Source of the DNA: Anaerocolumna jejuensis DSM 15929
GTDB taxonomy: Bacteria; Bacillota; Clostridia; Lachnospirales; Lachnospiraceae
DNA length: 64,000 bases
Assembly: GCF_900142215.1 (NCBI RefSeq)
Contig: NZ_FRAC01000026.1
Location: 1 to 64,000, forward strand
Direction of reading: 5' to 3'
Shown here: positions 37,898 to 47,520 of the stretch, piece by piece
How positions within the stretch are numbered: position 1 is the first letter of the stretch
How the letters are laid out: every line of letters begins with the position of its first letter
Translations under genes and position numbers: made by a program
The notes under the pieces: model-generated
Databases searched by the model: none
What the model was told of the DNA's origin: nothing
What the model saw: only the letters and a program-made list of their open reading frames with translations

Positions 37898-39169
37898 TTA
37901 CTTCATTAGCTTGTCAACTGTTGCCTGTGTTTCTTTCAACGCATCTTCAGTAGATTTTGTGCCTGTTACTGCTGCCTGCACAGATGATGATAAGACTGTA
38001 GATAGTTCAGGCCACTTTGGATGAGGTCCTCTCGGCATAGCATACTGCATCTGTTCCATCCAGACCTTTAGCGCAGCATCGTCAGAATAGTTCTTATCTG
38101 CAGCAACATCTTTTCTAGGAGGGAAAGCACCAGAAACCTTAGCATAAGCTCTTATGGAATCTGCGCTGCCTGCCCATGAAATGAACTTCCAGGCAGCTTC
38201 CTTGTTTTTACCTTTTACGATACCAAGAGCTTCTCCACCAAGAACGGATCCAAATTTTTGACCTTTAGGTATTAAAGCTATGCCATACTTTAAATTCGGG
38301 TTATCCTTTTGGATAGACGGCGCCTGCCACGGACCATTTATCATCATTGCAACCTTACCTGCTGCAAATTGTTTTTCAATATCGGACATTCCAACATTGA
38401 TAACTTCTTTACTCATTGATCCGTCTTTCATAAGGCCGGAGAGGAAATCAACCGCACTTGCTACTTCCGGACTATCCAGTTTGTTTGGATCTCCTCCCGC
38501 AGCTATCAACCAAGGATAGAAATTAAACGTACCTTCTTCACCCTTTATAAGTGAAGTAGCAAAACCATATACACCATTTTTTGTAAGTTGTTTTGCAGTG
38601 GTCTTTAATTCATCCCAGGTTTGCGGAGGCTTAACACCTGCTTTATCCAATAGTTCAGTATTGTAAAACATTGCTAGACAGTTGCTAATAAAAGGGAGCG
38701 CATAATTTTTACCATCGTAAATACCCGATTTCATCGGACCTTCAAAGAACTGGTCTTTGTCGGACCATGCCGAAACTTTATCGGTAATATCTTCGAAAAG
38801 GCCCATAGCTGCAAACGCAGCTACATCAGGGTTATCAATCAAAACCATGTCCGGAAGATTACCCGCTGACAAACCTATAATTAACTGTTTTTTAAAATCA
38901 CTAGATGGAACGAACTTCGGTTCAACTTCAACCTCATTCTGAGAATTATTGAAAGTTTTACAATGATCTTGAATATCTTTTTCATAGTAGTGCCACAATA
39001 CTAATTTAGCTTTTTCAGTTTTTCCTGTCTCAGTGGACGTATTCTTAATTTCTGTAGATGTTGCAGCAGATTCCTGTGATGTTTCGTTTGCGCTATTTTT
39101 CGAACCACACCCTGCAAAAACACTCACAGATAATAAACAAGCCATTAGAAAAGCAATTACTCTTTTCAT
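37898..39169 (-). CDS. sugar ABC transporter substrate-binding lipoprotein
   Basis: 423 aa from the ATG at 39169 (AAAGGATGG upstream; an earlier ATG lies inside that site). Lipobox VFAGC at the end of the signal peptide gives a lipid-anchored Cys. Family 1 binding-protein features: TLVLWHYYE-like opening (KLVLWHYYEKD), LPDMVLIDNPDVAAFAA, MFYNTELLDKAGVKPPQTWDEL, AAGKVAMMINGPW and AWKFISWAGS. Such proteins bind oligosaccharides outside the membrane and deliver them to two permeases. No permease or ATPase gene is in the window, so the partner genes must be elsewhere. Location beside YesMN fits sugar uptake. Confidence 0.9.
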   Translation of the reverse strand: MKRVIAFLMACLLSVSVFAGCGSKNSANETSQESAATSTEIKNTSTETGKTEKAKLVLWHYYEKDIQDHCKTFNNSQNEVEVEPKFVPSSDFKKQLIIGLSAGNLPDMVLIDNPDVAAFAAMGLFEDITDKVSAWSDKDQFFEGPMKSGIYDGKNYALPFISNCLAMFYNTELLDKAGVKPPQTWDELKTTAKQLTKNGVYGFATSLIKGEEGTFNFYPWLIAAGGDPNKLDSPEVASAVDFLSGLMKDGSMSKEVINVGMSDIEKQFAAGKVAMMINGPWQAPSIQKDNPNLKYGIALIPKGQKFGSVLGGEALGIVKGKNKEAAWKFISWAGSADSIRAYAKVSGAFPPRKDVAADKNYSDDAALKVWMEQMQYAMPRGPHPKWPELSTVLSSSVQAAVTGTKSTEDALKETQATVDKLMK

Positions 39170-39781
39170 ATGTTTCCATCCTTTCATTCTAAAAAAGATT
39201 ATTTATATTTTTGAAGCGTCTCAATAACTAAATAATAAGACATAAAGACAGTCTTTAAAACTCCAATATATAAAAACAGGTGTAAATATTTAATGTCGAA
39301 TTAATTATAATATAAAAAGCTGAGTTTAACTTTTCAACAATTCTTTTGCCGCTATTTTCATTTAAAATCATTAATATGTTAAAAAACTCCAAACAAGTGA
39401 TTATCCTTTCTTATTGTTGAACTTGAATGCCATTTAAACGCTCCCCCAGCTGAGCTATACCCTCATATTTTTTCCATTTTCACTTTTTCTTAAGCTCTAC
39501 GACTATTGAAATCGCAGCACTTTTGCTTCTTTCCGTGAATGCCAGTCATTCGGGGGACAGGCTAGTATGCTCGCGCTCCCATTATATGTGCACCTCCACA
39601 AAATGATTATTATATGTAAGGATATATCTCAGCTGTAGAGCGTTTAATGTGTCTTTAAATTATCTTATGATGCGGCATGCTCTGCAGCACTATCAAGTCC
39701 ATTAAGGAATTAAGTTACATCATTTTCATAATTTAGAATAACGGGCATATTATAATTAGAATAAAGAAAGGTGGTCTTTGA
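39170..39781. other. 612-base gap between the binding-protein gene and the lyase gene
   Basis: It should hold divergent promoters for both genes but no strong -35/-10 pair stands out. It contains the tRNA-Ala fragment 39421-39463 and, at 39568-39580, GCTCGCGCTCCCA, a 12-base core also found at 51532-51543, in both cases about 90-110 bases right of a tRNA-Ala remnant. Confidence 0.4.
39421..39463 (-). pseudogene. tRNA-Ala 5'-half remnant
   Basis: The minus strand reads GAGGGTATAGCTCAGCTGG and on to a degenerate anticodon arm with ATGGCAT, matching the 5' half of the intact tRNA-Ala at 54087-54159. The T arm and acceptor 3' strand are missing. Confidence 0.65.
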
Positions 39782-40582
39782 ATGAAGAAAATAGTTTCTT
39801 GTCTAGCAAGTATAGCGTTGAGCATCTTGCTATCTATCCCAACTACAGCCATGGCGGCTAAACCCGAAGAAAGTTACGATATTGCATCCTTGCTGGAAGC
39901 TGGAGGCACGATTCCTGCCGGTTATTACCAACTGACCCGTGGGGTCAAGGTCACGAATGACGTTTACGCCGATGGCGTGGTAATTGATGCGTCGGGCTGT
40001 CCCAAAAATACCATCGCAATTGTGGCTAAAGCAAACATTACGGGTATAACCATCAATTACCCTCAAAGACAAGGAATCAGCGTCCAGTCATGCTCGGGAA
40101 AGACATTGGAAAACTGCACTGTGACACACGCACAGTTTGCGGGTATAGAAGTAAAAAATAATGTATCAGATATTACATTGCGGAACTGTATTTCCAATGA
40201 CAATTACGACTATGCTGGAGAAGGTGAAAATGCAGATGGCTTCGGTATCAAGAATGGAGCTTATAATATCACACTCATTAATTGTTCCGCTACCGGGAAC
40301 AGTGACGATGGATTTGACTGCTACAGCTCGGGAGAAAATATAATCTTTAGAGGCTGTACAGCGGTTGGAAACGGCAGCGGCACTAACGGTGATGGAAACG
40401 GATTCAAGCTTGGCCCATGTTCCTACAAGGATAATTCCGGTGGGCTGGTTACCGTGACGGATTGTACGGCGATGAACAATAGCGGTTGGGGATTTTTAAG
40501 GAATCATAATAAAGTTGAGCCCATACAATATGGGAACACAGCCGAAAACAATAGAAAAGGCCAATTTAACTGGAATCAGTAA
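39782..40582 (+). CDS. secreted PL9-like pectate lyase (short)
   Basis: 266 aa, ATG at 39782 after AAAGGTGG. Signal peptide 1-25 (TTAMAA). The remainder is a right-handed beta-helix: repeated turns such as GISVQSCSGKTLENCTV and GIEVKNNVSDITLRNC, then GENADGFGIKNG, NSDDGFDCYSSG and DGNGFKLGP, which are the hallmark strands of family 9 polysaccharide lyases (pectate lyase L type). At 266 residues it is shorter than usual PL9 proteins, lacking N- and C-terminal parts, but the catalytic face seems kept. Acts outside the cell on homogalacturonan-type pectin, by inference. No partner gene next to it. Confidence 0.8.
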   Translation: MKKIVSCLASIALSILLSIPTTAMAAKPEESYDIASLLEAGGTIPAGYYQLTRGVKVTNDVYADGVVIDASGCPKNTIAIVAKANITGITINYPQRQGISVQSCSGKTLENCTVTHAQFAGIEVKNNVSDITLRNCISNDNYDYAGEGENADGFGIKNGAYNITLINCSATGNSDDGFDCYSSGENIIFRGCTAVGNGSGTNGDGNGFKLGPCSYKDNSGGLVTVTDCTAMNNSGWGFLRNHNKVEPIQYGNTAENNRKGQFNWNQ

Positions 40583-40699
40583 TTAATTTTTAAGTAGATT
40601 TAATATATTCCTTGAAATTCCTCCCTAATATGCGTTTGTTTATCACCATAACACATATTAAAGGGATTTTTAGGCAACTAGCACAAGTTTTATTTATAA

Positions 40700-41026
40700 T
40701 TATTCTTTATCAGGTTTGTAGTCAGAATCATTCTTTATATCATAAAACATAAATGGATATTTCAAACCGCACTATGGACATATCCAATGTCCATGTATTC
40801 CCATAGTTTCAGGATAAAATAAGCTTACCTTTTTGTGGCAATCGCTGCATATCCCTGGGTTTGCATATATTTTTTTATTACCTTCTGGACTTAGATAGCA
40901 AAGAGTATTGCAAGGTAAATCCATCATTCTTTCAGGGTCACTCTCAACTCCTAGAACATTGAACAAATACCACTTGCGGTCAGGCTCATTTTCCCTTGTC
41001 TCATTATATGGTTTAATGATTTTAAC
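40700..41026 (-). pseudogene. small zinc-ribbon protein gene interrupted by an amber codon
   Basis: The frame reads VKIIKPYNETRENEPDRKWY, through CNTLCYLSPEGNKK, GICSDCHKKV and HWICP, then TAG (40772-40774), then CGLKYPFMFYDIKNDSDY and a TAA at 40700. The stop sits exactly inside a CPxCG zinc-knuckle, replacing one residue, and the reading frame is protein-like on both sides. There is no canonical start: GGAGGATATAAG is followed by GTT. One base change in each place would restore a 108-codon gene. Likely recently inactivated; amber readthrough is the alternative. Confidence 0.55.
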
Positions 41027-41183
41027 CTTATATCCTCCACATTAAACTATGCCTCCAGTTTTAAATTCTCTAAGGTATTTACACGCATAACATTGATTTA
41101 ATTCAATAATATTATTATATTTTACGAAAAGTTCTCACACAAGTACGATTATTTTTAGTACCCAGTACATTTTTTGATACTAA

Positions 41184-41212
41184 TTGACCTCCATCAGGTT
41201 AGGGCCTATAAT
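41184..41212 (+). promoter_or_regulatory. promoter and likely HxlR operator upstream of 41273
   Basis: TTGACC (41184-41189), exactly 17 bases, TATAAT (41207-41212): a near-consensus promoter, 60 bases before the HxlR start. Several GTAC/GATAC half-sites flank it (TAGTACCCAGTAC and TTGATACTA upstream, AAGTACC downstream), which suits autoregulation by an HxlR-family protein. Confidence 0.65.
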
Positions 41213-41272
41213 AAAAGTACCATAATTATTTATGAATACCTATGATTTGACTACTAAAAAAGGGGGCGCAGA

Positions 41273-41647
41273 ATGGTTGAATTCACCCCGGAAGAGAATA
41301 AAAAATATGGTTGCCCAATTAAACTGTTGCAGAAGGCTACAGGGGGCAAGTGGAAGATGTTCATTATGTGGCTTTTACGTGGTGGTAAAAAAAGATTTGG
41401 TGAACTCAGCAGATCATTAACTCCTATTACCCAATCGCAGTTAACAAAGGCTCTACGCGAATTGGAGCATGACGGATTCTTAATTCGCCATGTTTTTCAG
41501 GAAGTACCGCCGAAAGTAGAATATTCGCTATCTGAACTGGGCCAGAGCTTTATTCCCATTTTGGAGGATATGTACCTTTGGGGAAAAAATCATCTGGCTT
41601 ATACAGACTTGGATGCTGAAAGCCACCAAACAGATAATCAAAATTAG
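41273..41647 (+). CDS. HxlR-family winged-helix regulator
   Basis: 124 aa, ATG at 41273 after GGGGGCGCAGA. Family hallmarks: YGCPIKLLQKATGGKWKM with the conserved early Cys (often a redox or electrophile sensor), LLRGGKKRFGELSRSL, ITQSQLTKALRELEHDGFL as recognition helix, and wing PPKVEYSLSELG. Binds DNA as a dimer. The near-consensus promoter and GTAC sites just upstream suggest autoregulation. The next plus-strand gene (metallo-hydrolase, 248 bases on) may or may not be a target. Confidence 0.9.
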   Translation: MVEFTPEENKKYGCPIKLLQKATGGKWKMFIMWLLRGGKKRFGELSRSLTPITQSQLTKALRELEHDGFLIRHVFQEVPPKVEYSLSELGQSFIPILEDMYLWGKNHLAYTDLDAESHQTDNQN

Positions 41648-41895
41648 CAACACTTGGCATGAATATTAATAATAAAGAAATAAGGAATAGTATTACCGAT
41701 GTTTTTTCTTGCTGCCAAAGAATATTTCATACTATAAAATTTATTTGTAAAAATGATATTCTTTGATAATTGTTAGTGCAGATGGAAACAATTTATGAGT
41801 GCCATCTGCTCTTTGAATATATAACATTTAAAGAAATTTAAGTATGATGTAGGCATAAACGAATTTGAATTTAAATTACAGGAAATGGAGAACTC

Positions 41896-42516
41896 ATGGA
41901 ATTGCGCACATTATCAAAGCAGATTTTATATCTTCCGGCAACCAGTCAGCCTTTATCTGCGGATGTAGGAATAATCCGGGGAGATAAATTTGTTTGGATT
42001 TTTGATGTAGGGAGCAATGATGAAGCTGTAGATATAATACAAGGAATTGATAGAGAAAAAAATATTATATTATCCCATTTTCACGAAGACCATATCAGAA
42101 ATCTTGAACGAATTTCATATAAAGGTATGTATTGCGGTGATTACACAAAGTTCAAATTGCAAAAAGGAACTGAAGTACAAGCCCCTATAACTTATGAGGA
42201 CGGAGTCAAGCTAACATTATTTCCCATTCCGTCAATTCATTCAAAAGGAACTATTGGACTTGAAGTAAATGATGAATATGCTTTTTTGGGCGATGCTGTA
42301 TATGGGGCAAGAAAAAATGGAAAAGTGGTATATAACATTAATATATTGAAAGAAATGATCACTACTTTAGAGAAAGTAAAGGCGCAACAATTCTTAATCA
42401 GCCATGATGCCGCCTTTATGCAACCTAAAGCGAAGGTTATCGCAGAATTAAAAGGATTATACAAAATGCGAAAACCGGGAGAAGCATATTTGTTTTTAGA
42501 AAGTAATGATGTTTAG
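41896..42516 (+). CDS. metallo-beta-lactamase-fold hydrolase
   Basis: 206 aa, ATG at 41896 behind GGAAATGGAGAACTC. The zinc motif HxHxDH appears as H61-F-H63-E-D65-H66; further ligands are likely in IPSIHSKGTIG, FLGDAVYG and ISHDAAF. Short for the superfamily, cytoplasmic. Substrate cannot be told; glyoxalase-II-like thioester hydrolysis or a lactonase are possible. The 248-base gap to the HxlR gene shows no feature I can name. Confidence 0.8.
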   Translation: MELRTLSKQILYLPATSQPLSADVGIIRGDKFVWIFDVGSNDEAVDIIQGIDREKNIILSHFHEDHIRNLERISYKGMYCGDYTKFKLQKGTEVQAPITYEDGVKLTLFPIPSIHSKGTIGLEVNDEYAFLGDAVYGARKNGKVVYNINILKEMITTLEKVKAQQFLISHDAAFMQPKAKVIAELKGLYKMRKPGEAYLFLESNDV

Positions 42517-42787
42517 TAATATACCTTTCAAATGACGCAACTCTTAAATTCCGAAAGGGTTGTTAGCTTAAATCAAAACAAGTGTTAGAAAATCTTTGTA
42601 ACAGTGTTCTTCATTTAAAAGCTTCTATTCGGCACTGCTTCCCGAAGCTAGGGCAACAGCATAAACACCGCCCCCATTGCGATGTCTGTGACTGGGCGAA
42701 AGTAGCATTATCACTGTACATTTCATTACGATACGATCTACCATAGATTGTTTTATGTTCGGGCGTTCTCGCTCATCACCTTCGATG

Positions 42788-43060
42788 TCATTTGTTTAAG
42801 ATTTTATACTTTCGTTTACTGACACCTTTCTGAGAAATACCGATTTGATTTCCGTACTCTCGCTCGCTTTTACCTTCGTAATACAACTCAGTGATCAATT
42901 CCTGGTCTTCCGGAGTAAGTAATTTTGTGCAGAACAGTATTTTTTCAATTAGTACTGCCTTTATAGCCACATCGTCTACACATTCTTCATCAATAAAGCG
43001 GAGGGTAAAACGTCTTGTTAGAAAATCAAAAAAGTCCGCAATTTGCCTATAGCAAATCAT
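42788..43060 (-). CDS. sigma-70 region-4-like small protein
   Basis: 90 aa ending in a helix-turn-helix: LLTPEDQELITELYYEGKSE then EYGNQIGISQKGVSKRKYKI, the pattern of sigma region 4 found in small sigma-like regulators of integrative elements. No ribosome binding site before the ATG at 43060, so it may be the tail of a truncated gene. Downstream on the same strand (42534-42787) are broken frames with a run of basic residues (SPSHRHRNGGG) that look like mobile-element remains. Confidence 0.5.
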   Translation of the reverse strand: MICYRQIADFFDFLTRRFTLRFIDEECVDDVAIKAVLIEKILFCTKLLTPEDQELITELYYEGKSEREYGNQIGISQKGVSKRKYKILNK

Positions 43061-43220
43061 TGGCTTTTTAGTGCCCGAATTATTTTTTAACTGATTTATG
43101 TATTCAGTATTATAATGTCCTTAAGAGATTTCTTTATTTCAAACCTCTCATAGATGTTTTTGCTTTAGTCACCCATTTTGCCGGCAGCCATCCGGAAATC
43201 CGTATGTTTATGTTAAAGAA

Positions 43221-43260
43221 AAGCTACCTCTAATAGGTTTATCCAATTTTGAGGTAGCTT
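43221..43260 (-). terminator. terminator of the LRR-transglutaminase gene
   Basis: Stem AAGCTACCTC / GAGGTAGCTT with TTTTCTTT following on the minus strand. It lies beyond a decayed extra Ig-like repeat, which explains its distance (228 bases) from the present stop codon. Confidence 0.7.
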
Positions 43261-43262
43261 CG

Positions 43263-43425
43263 AAATTATTATTTTATAGTTGAATACAGTCTGACAGCAC
43301 AACTAGAATCTTCAACTGACCCTGTTTACATGAAATTACCAGTTGCAGAAGGATCAATTGAAGCTGGTGTCCATATCAGTGTTGCTTTTTTGATACTGCC
43401 ATTTTTGCTTTTATTTTTTGTGGTG
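43263..43425 (-). pseudogene. decayed seventh Ig-like repeat downstream of the present stop
   Basis: Minus strand translates as NGSIKKATLIWTPASIDPSA, then TGNFM, a stop, TGSVEDSSCAVRLY, aligning with the TWTPATVDTAIAGTYEYTA repeat unit of the neighbouring gene. It is separated from the gene by its stop at 43488, so the ancestral protein had at least one more repeat. Confidence 0.55.
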
Positions 43426-43487
43426 GTAACCATTTCTCATTTTCACTAATAGTAAGTATTTGGATACTATAAGTTCACAATAGTAAC

Positions 43488-46202
43488 CTACTTTTCAATT
43501 ACCTTTATATATGCTTTTACGCTGCCATCATATCCTTCCACAAAAGCTCTATATATGTAATCTCCTGGTACAGATGTATCTACTAATGCTGGTGTCCAGG
43601 TTAATACAACTTCCTTCGTTGTACCATCTGACATTTTAGCAGTGATTGACTTTGGTAAGGTATAATTTTCACCCTTATCAGCGGTATAGTAGAGATTCGT
43701 ATATTCTAATTTTACAATTTGAACTTGTTTTGATTTTACTACCAAATGTAGCTTTACACTGCCATTATAACCTTGTACTGCTGCTGTGTACTCATAGGTT
43801 CCTGCAATTGCTGTATCTACTGTTGCCGGTGTCCAGGTTAATGCAGCTTCCTTTGTTGTTCCATCTGACATTCTGGCAGTTACCGTTTTGGGTAATTCGT
43901 AATTGAAACCTTGTTCTACTGTAGCATCGATTTCTGTTGGCTCTATGCTTACTATTGTAACTGACTTTGCTTTTACTTCCAAATGTAGCTTTACATTACC
44001 ACTATAGCCCGGTACTGTTGCTGTGTACTCATAGGTTCCTGCAATTGCTGTATCTACCGTAGCTGGTGTCCAGGTTAATGCAACTTCCTTTGTTGTTCCA
44101 TCTGACATTTTGGCAGTTACCGTTTTGGGTAATTCGTAATTGAAACCTTGTTCTACCGAGGCATTGATTTCTGCCGGTTCTATGCTTACTATTATAACCG
44201 GCTGAGCTTTTACTTCCAAATATAGCTTCACAGTGCCGTTATAACCTTGTACTGCTGCTGTGTACTCATAGTTTCCTGCAATTGCTGTATCTACCGTTGC
44301 CGGTGTCCAGGTTAATGCAACTTCCTTTGTTGTTCCATCTGACATTTTGGCCTTTGCGGTTTTAGGTAATTCATAAGTTGAACCTTGCCCTACTGTGGTA
44401 TTGATTTCTGCTGGTTCGATGCTTACTATTTGCGTTTGAATTTTAAAGACCGTCACTATGTAATTAATAGTAAATTTACAATTAGCTATACTACCTACAA
44501 ACTCGTATACACCAGGAATTGTTGTGTCTATTTCTGTTGAATTCCATATTATTGGAACCTCTATTGTACTTCCATCATTCATGTTAGCTTTAATTTTTTC
44601 TGGAAAATCTACCTTTGAATACTGCGGCAAATTTTTGTACATGTAGGTGTAATCCAATCCAATTATTTCCAACTGATCAGATTGCGAAATGTAAAGATTT
44701 AGTGTTATTTTTTCATCATAGCCTTCAACTGTTCCTAAGAGAGTATATTGACCAGGCACACTTGAATCAATGGTAGATTTTGACCATGTCACCGGAACCT
44801 CTGCAATTGTGCCGTCTGCCATATAAACCTGAACGTTTTTAGGTAAACCCTTACTACTATTTTTTAACCAGTATTCTTTTATGATATCGTCTTTATAAGC
44901 AACAATTCCCTCTTTTTTATCTGTTGCAATCGGATATTTACTTCTATCCCATGTCCTGCCTTCTTTTAACAAAAATACATCATCTACATTGAAATATTCA
45001 TAAGATATATTTCCATTTCTGGAATCAACAATATCCCATGTACAATCGAGATGATAGTACCGACCACCAATTTTCACCATATTCCAGGCATGAGCTTGTC
45101 CTGCCCAGCCATGTGATACTTTAATAACCTCAACTCCAGCCCTTTTTAGCAATAAGGATGTTGCATCGGATATCGCATCACAGGCACCTTTATGATCCAC
45201 AATTACGCCATAGGCACCTTTATCTGATACCCCAAGCTTATACTCCGTATTCAAACAGATGTAATCATGTACTGCTTTTTCCTTCTCTAATAATGTCATT
45301 TCCGGCTTTATAATATCTGCCAGGATCTTATCAGCCTTAGCAAGAAAGTCTTCAATCTCACTTTTTGACATATAAAATCCCCAGAAATTACACTTGGTAT
45401 TATCGCCAAACTCATTGCATCTACTATAATCTGCAATAGGATTCCCATTAAGCCCAACTTCATTTAGGCTGCTAATCTGTAATAATTCTGAAAAGTCCTC
45501 AATTAAGTTATTAGAAAGACTAATCTCCTTTAGCATTTTTAGCTTATTCATAGATGGTAAATCCATAATTTTATTATCTGCTAAACTTACACTCTCTAAC
45601 AATTCAAAATCTGATAGAAAGCTTAAATTTTCTATGTTACATTGATTTGCAGTTAAAGATTTCAGACTATTCTTTAAAGCTGATATTTGGCTTAAATCTG
45701 AAATTGGATTTCTTGTTATGTCTAATGCTTCTAATTTGTTAAGATTTCTAAGAGACTTTAAGTCAGATACCTTATTATCACATAAATTAATAGAATTAAG
45801 GTTTAATAGCTCTGCAAGAGGAGATATATCCTTAATAAAATTACTATTCAAACTTAATGAAGTCAGATTTTTCAGCTCGCTAATCTGTGATATATCTTCA
45901 ATTTTATTTTCGGTAAGAGTAAGACTTTTAATGTTCCTGGCATATTGGAGGCCTTCAAGTGATTTTATATCTAATGTTTTTAAATTACAGTCTTTTATAC
46001 TCAATAAATCCGATTTCAATATATCCCCAACTGGCTTTGAAATCATTGCTCTGATGGCTTTTTCCAAATTTGCATCTGGTATCAATACAACATCTGAGAC
46101 TTGGCTTTCTGCTCTAGTTAAGACAGGATTCCCCAAAATAGCGCAAGTAATTACTACTACAAAAATAAACGGAATCATTGCGTTAAAAATAAATTTTTTC
46201 AT
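43488..46202 (-). CDS. secreted LRR - transglutaminase-like - Ig-repeat surface protein
   Basis: 904 aa, ATG at 46202 after GGGAGAGTAAATA. Signal peptide 1-32. Leucine-rich repeats of SDS22 type about 80-258 (LKNLTSLSLNSNFIKDISPLA). A transglutaminase/protease-like domain about 300-400 with C341, H371 and D386 in KGACDAISDATS, AQAHAWNMVKI and YYHLDCTWD, a complete catalytic triad. Then six Big_4-type Ig-like repeats to the end (for example VSIEPAEINASVEQGFNYEL), three of which are nearly identical at DNA level. Probably a surface enzyme that cross-links or cleaves proteins or peptidoglycan. The Ig repeats lack an obvious anchor such as LPxTG. Confidence 0.85.
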   Translation of the reverse strand: MKKFIFNAMIPFIFVVVITCAILGNPVLTRAESQVSDVVLIPDANLEKAIRAMISKPVGDILKSDLLSIKDCNLKTLDIKSLEGLQYARNIKSLTLTENKIEDISQISELKNLTSLSLNSNFIKDISPLAELLNLNSINLCDNKVSDLKSLRNLNKLEALDITRNPISDLSQISALKNSLKSLTANQCNIENLSFLSDFELLESVSLADNKIMDLPSMNKLKMLKEISLSNNLIEDFSELLQISSLNEVGLNGNPIADYSRCNEFGDNTKCNFWGFYMSKSEIEDFLAKADKILADIIKPEMTLLEKEKAVHDYICLNTEYKLGVSDKGAYGVIVDHKGACDAISDATSLLLKRAGVEVIKVSHGWAGQAHAWNMVKIGGRYYHLDCTWDIVDSRNGNISYEYFNVDDVFLLKEGRTWDRSKYPIATDKKEGIVAYKDDIIKEYWLKNSSKGLPKNVQVYMADGTIAEVPVTWSKSTIDSSVPGQYTLLGTVEGYDEKITLNLYISQSDQLEIIGLDYTYMYKNLPQYSKVDFPEKIKANMNDGSTIEVPIIWNSTEIDTTIPGVYEFVGSIANCKFTINYIVTVFKIQTQIVSIEPAEINTTVGQGSTYELPKTAKAKMSDGTTKEVALTWTPATVDTAIAGNYEYTAAVQGYNGTVKLYLEVKAQPVIIVSIEPAEINASVEQGFNYELPKTVTAKMSDGTTKEVALTWTPATVDTAIAGTYEYTATVPGYSGNVKLHLEVKAKSVTIVSIEPTEIDATVEQGFNYELPKTVTARMSDGTTKEAALTWTPATVDTAIAGTYEYTAAVQGYNGSVKLHLVVKSKQVQIVKLEYTNLYYTADKGENYTLPKSITAKMSDGTTKEVVLTWTPALVDTSVPGDYIYRAFVEGYDGSVKAYIKVIEK

Positions 46203-46458
46203 TATTTACTCTCCCTTTTCTTGTTTTGTTAATATTTTTTAAAATGAATATCTGTACAACTCTGTATGAATTTGAGCGCATAAATAAATCCATTACTTTT
46301 TACTAAATAATGCAATTATATAGTAATTTAAAAATTTCATTTGTTTTTTCTCCTTTCGAGTCTTAATTAATCATCTTTGATGATCATAGTTATATTATAC
46401 ATGTAAAACCTTGACAGCAGTATGTCATGGTTGTAAAATTATCTACGAGGTGATTAAA

Positions 46459-47379
46459 ATGAAACTAGCAAGAATGATATCTATCATTATGTTACTCCTT
46501 GAGCATAGAATAATAAGTGCAACTAAATTAGCAATGATGTTTGAAGTATCCCCTCGTACAATCTTTCGTGATATAGACACAATCAACGAAGCTGGAATAC
46601 CCATTATTGCTTATCCGGGTGTAAAAGGCGGGATAGGTATAATGGAAGAATATAAGATTGAAAAAGGACTTTTTACCGTCCCTGACATTATCTCTTTACT
46701 AAGTGGGCTTGGCAGTATTCCCTTGTCCAGTGAAGAAATATTTACTACAATGGCAAAAATTAAAGGTTTACTGCCTAAAGAGCATATTCATGAGATTGAA
46801 TTAAAATCCAATAAAATTACTACAGATTATACTTCATGGAAAGGGATTAAATCCCTTCCAGTTAATATTAAAGAAATCAGAGCAGCTCTTGACAAAAACC
46901 ACTTTTTGTACTTCCAATATTATGATCGTGGAGGGAGAGAAACAGCAAGAAAAATCGAGCCTTACCGATTAATTTTTAAGGACTCTAACTGGTATATACA
47001 CGCTTACTGCTTATCAAGGCAGGATTTTCGTACCTTTCGCTTATCCCGAATGTCATCTCTTCAAGTGTTAGATGAGACTTTTATACCTAGAGAATTCGAA
47101 ATAAAACCATCGGTTTTGCCAGCAATTCAAAAGATTACCATTAAGCTTTTGGTTGATAATTCACTCCGAGGCTGGATGGCAGATTTTTGTGGAAAAGAAA
47201 ACATTGATATCTATGATGATACCAGGGTAATTGTTCACTTTCCATTTATGGAAAGTGATTATGTATATGGCCTTTTACTGAAATTTGGTGATAAATGTGA
47301 ATGTTTAGAACCTGAAACAATCCGGCGTGAATTACTGCGGAGAGTAAACAATATTCAAAAGCTCTATCAAAAGCCCTAG
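46459..47379 (+). CDS. WYL-domain transcriptional regulator (YafY/DeoR-like HTH)
   Basis: 306 aa from the ATG at 46459 (ACGAGGTGATTAAA before it); a further 16 upstream codons lack a site. Helix-turn-helix HTH_11 at 1-55 (ISATKLAMMFEVSPRTIFRDIDTINEAGIP), WYL domain about 140-220 (FLYFQYYDRGGRE, IEPYRLIFKDSNWYIHAYC), and a WCX-type C-terminal part. Such proteins bind nucleic-acid or second-messenger ligands and control DNA repair or phage-defence genes. Nearby genes give no target; the divergent LRR gene and the following hydrolase are possible. Confidence 0.88.
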   Translation: MKLARMISIIMLLLEHRIISATKLAMMFEVSPRTIFRDIDTINEAGIPIIAYPGVKGGIGIMEEYKIEKGLFTVPDIISLLSGLGSIPLSSEEIFTTMAKIKGLLPKEHIHEIELKSNKITTDYTSWKGIKSLPVNIKEIRAALDKNHFLYFQYYDRGGRETARKIEPYRLIFKDSNWYIHAYCLSRQDFRTFRLSRMSSLQVLDETFIPREFEIKPSVLPAIQKITIKLLVDNSLRGWMADFCGKENIDIYDDTRVIVHFPFMESDYVYGLLLKFGDKCECLEPETIRRELLRRVNNIQKLYQKP

Positions 47380-47520
47380 CAGACATTTAATAATTTTCGT
47401 TCAATGCTGCATAATTTTACCTCTTCCAAAATTATAGCCGATACATATCCAGTTTGTTGGAAATAGCTCATAAATAAATTGACGCCTATTATTATTTCGA
47501 ACTACTACAAAGGAGATTTT

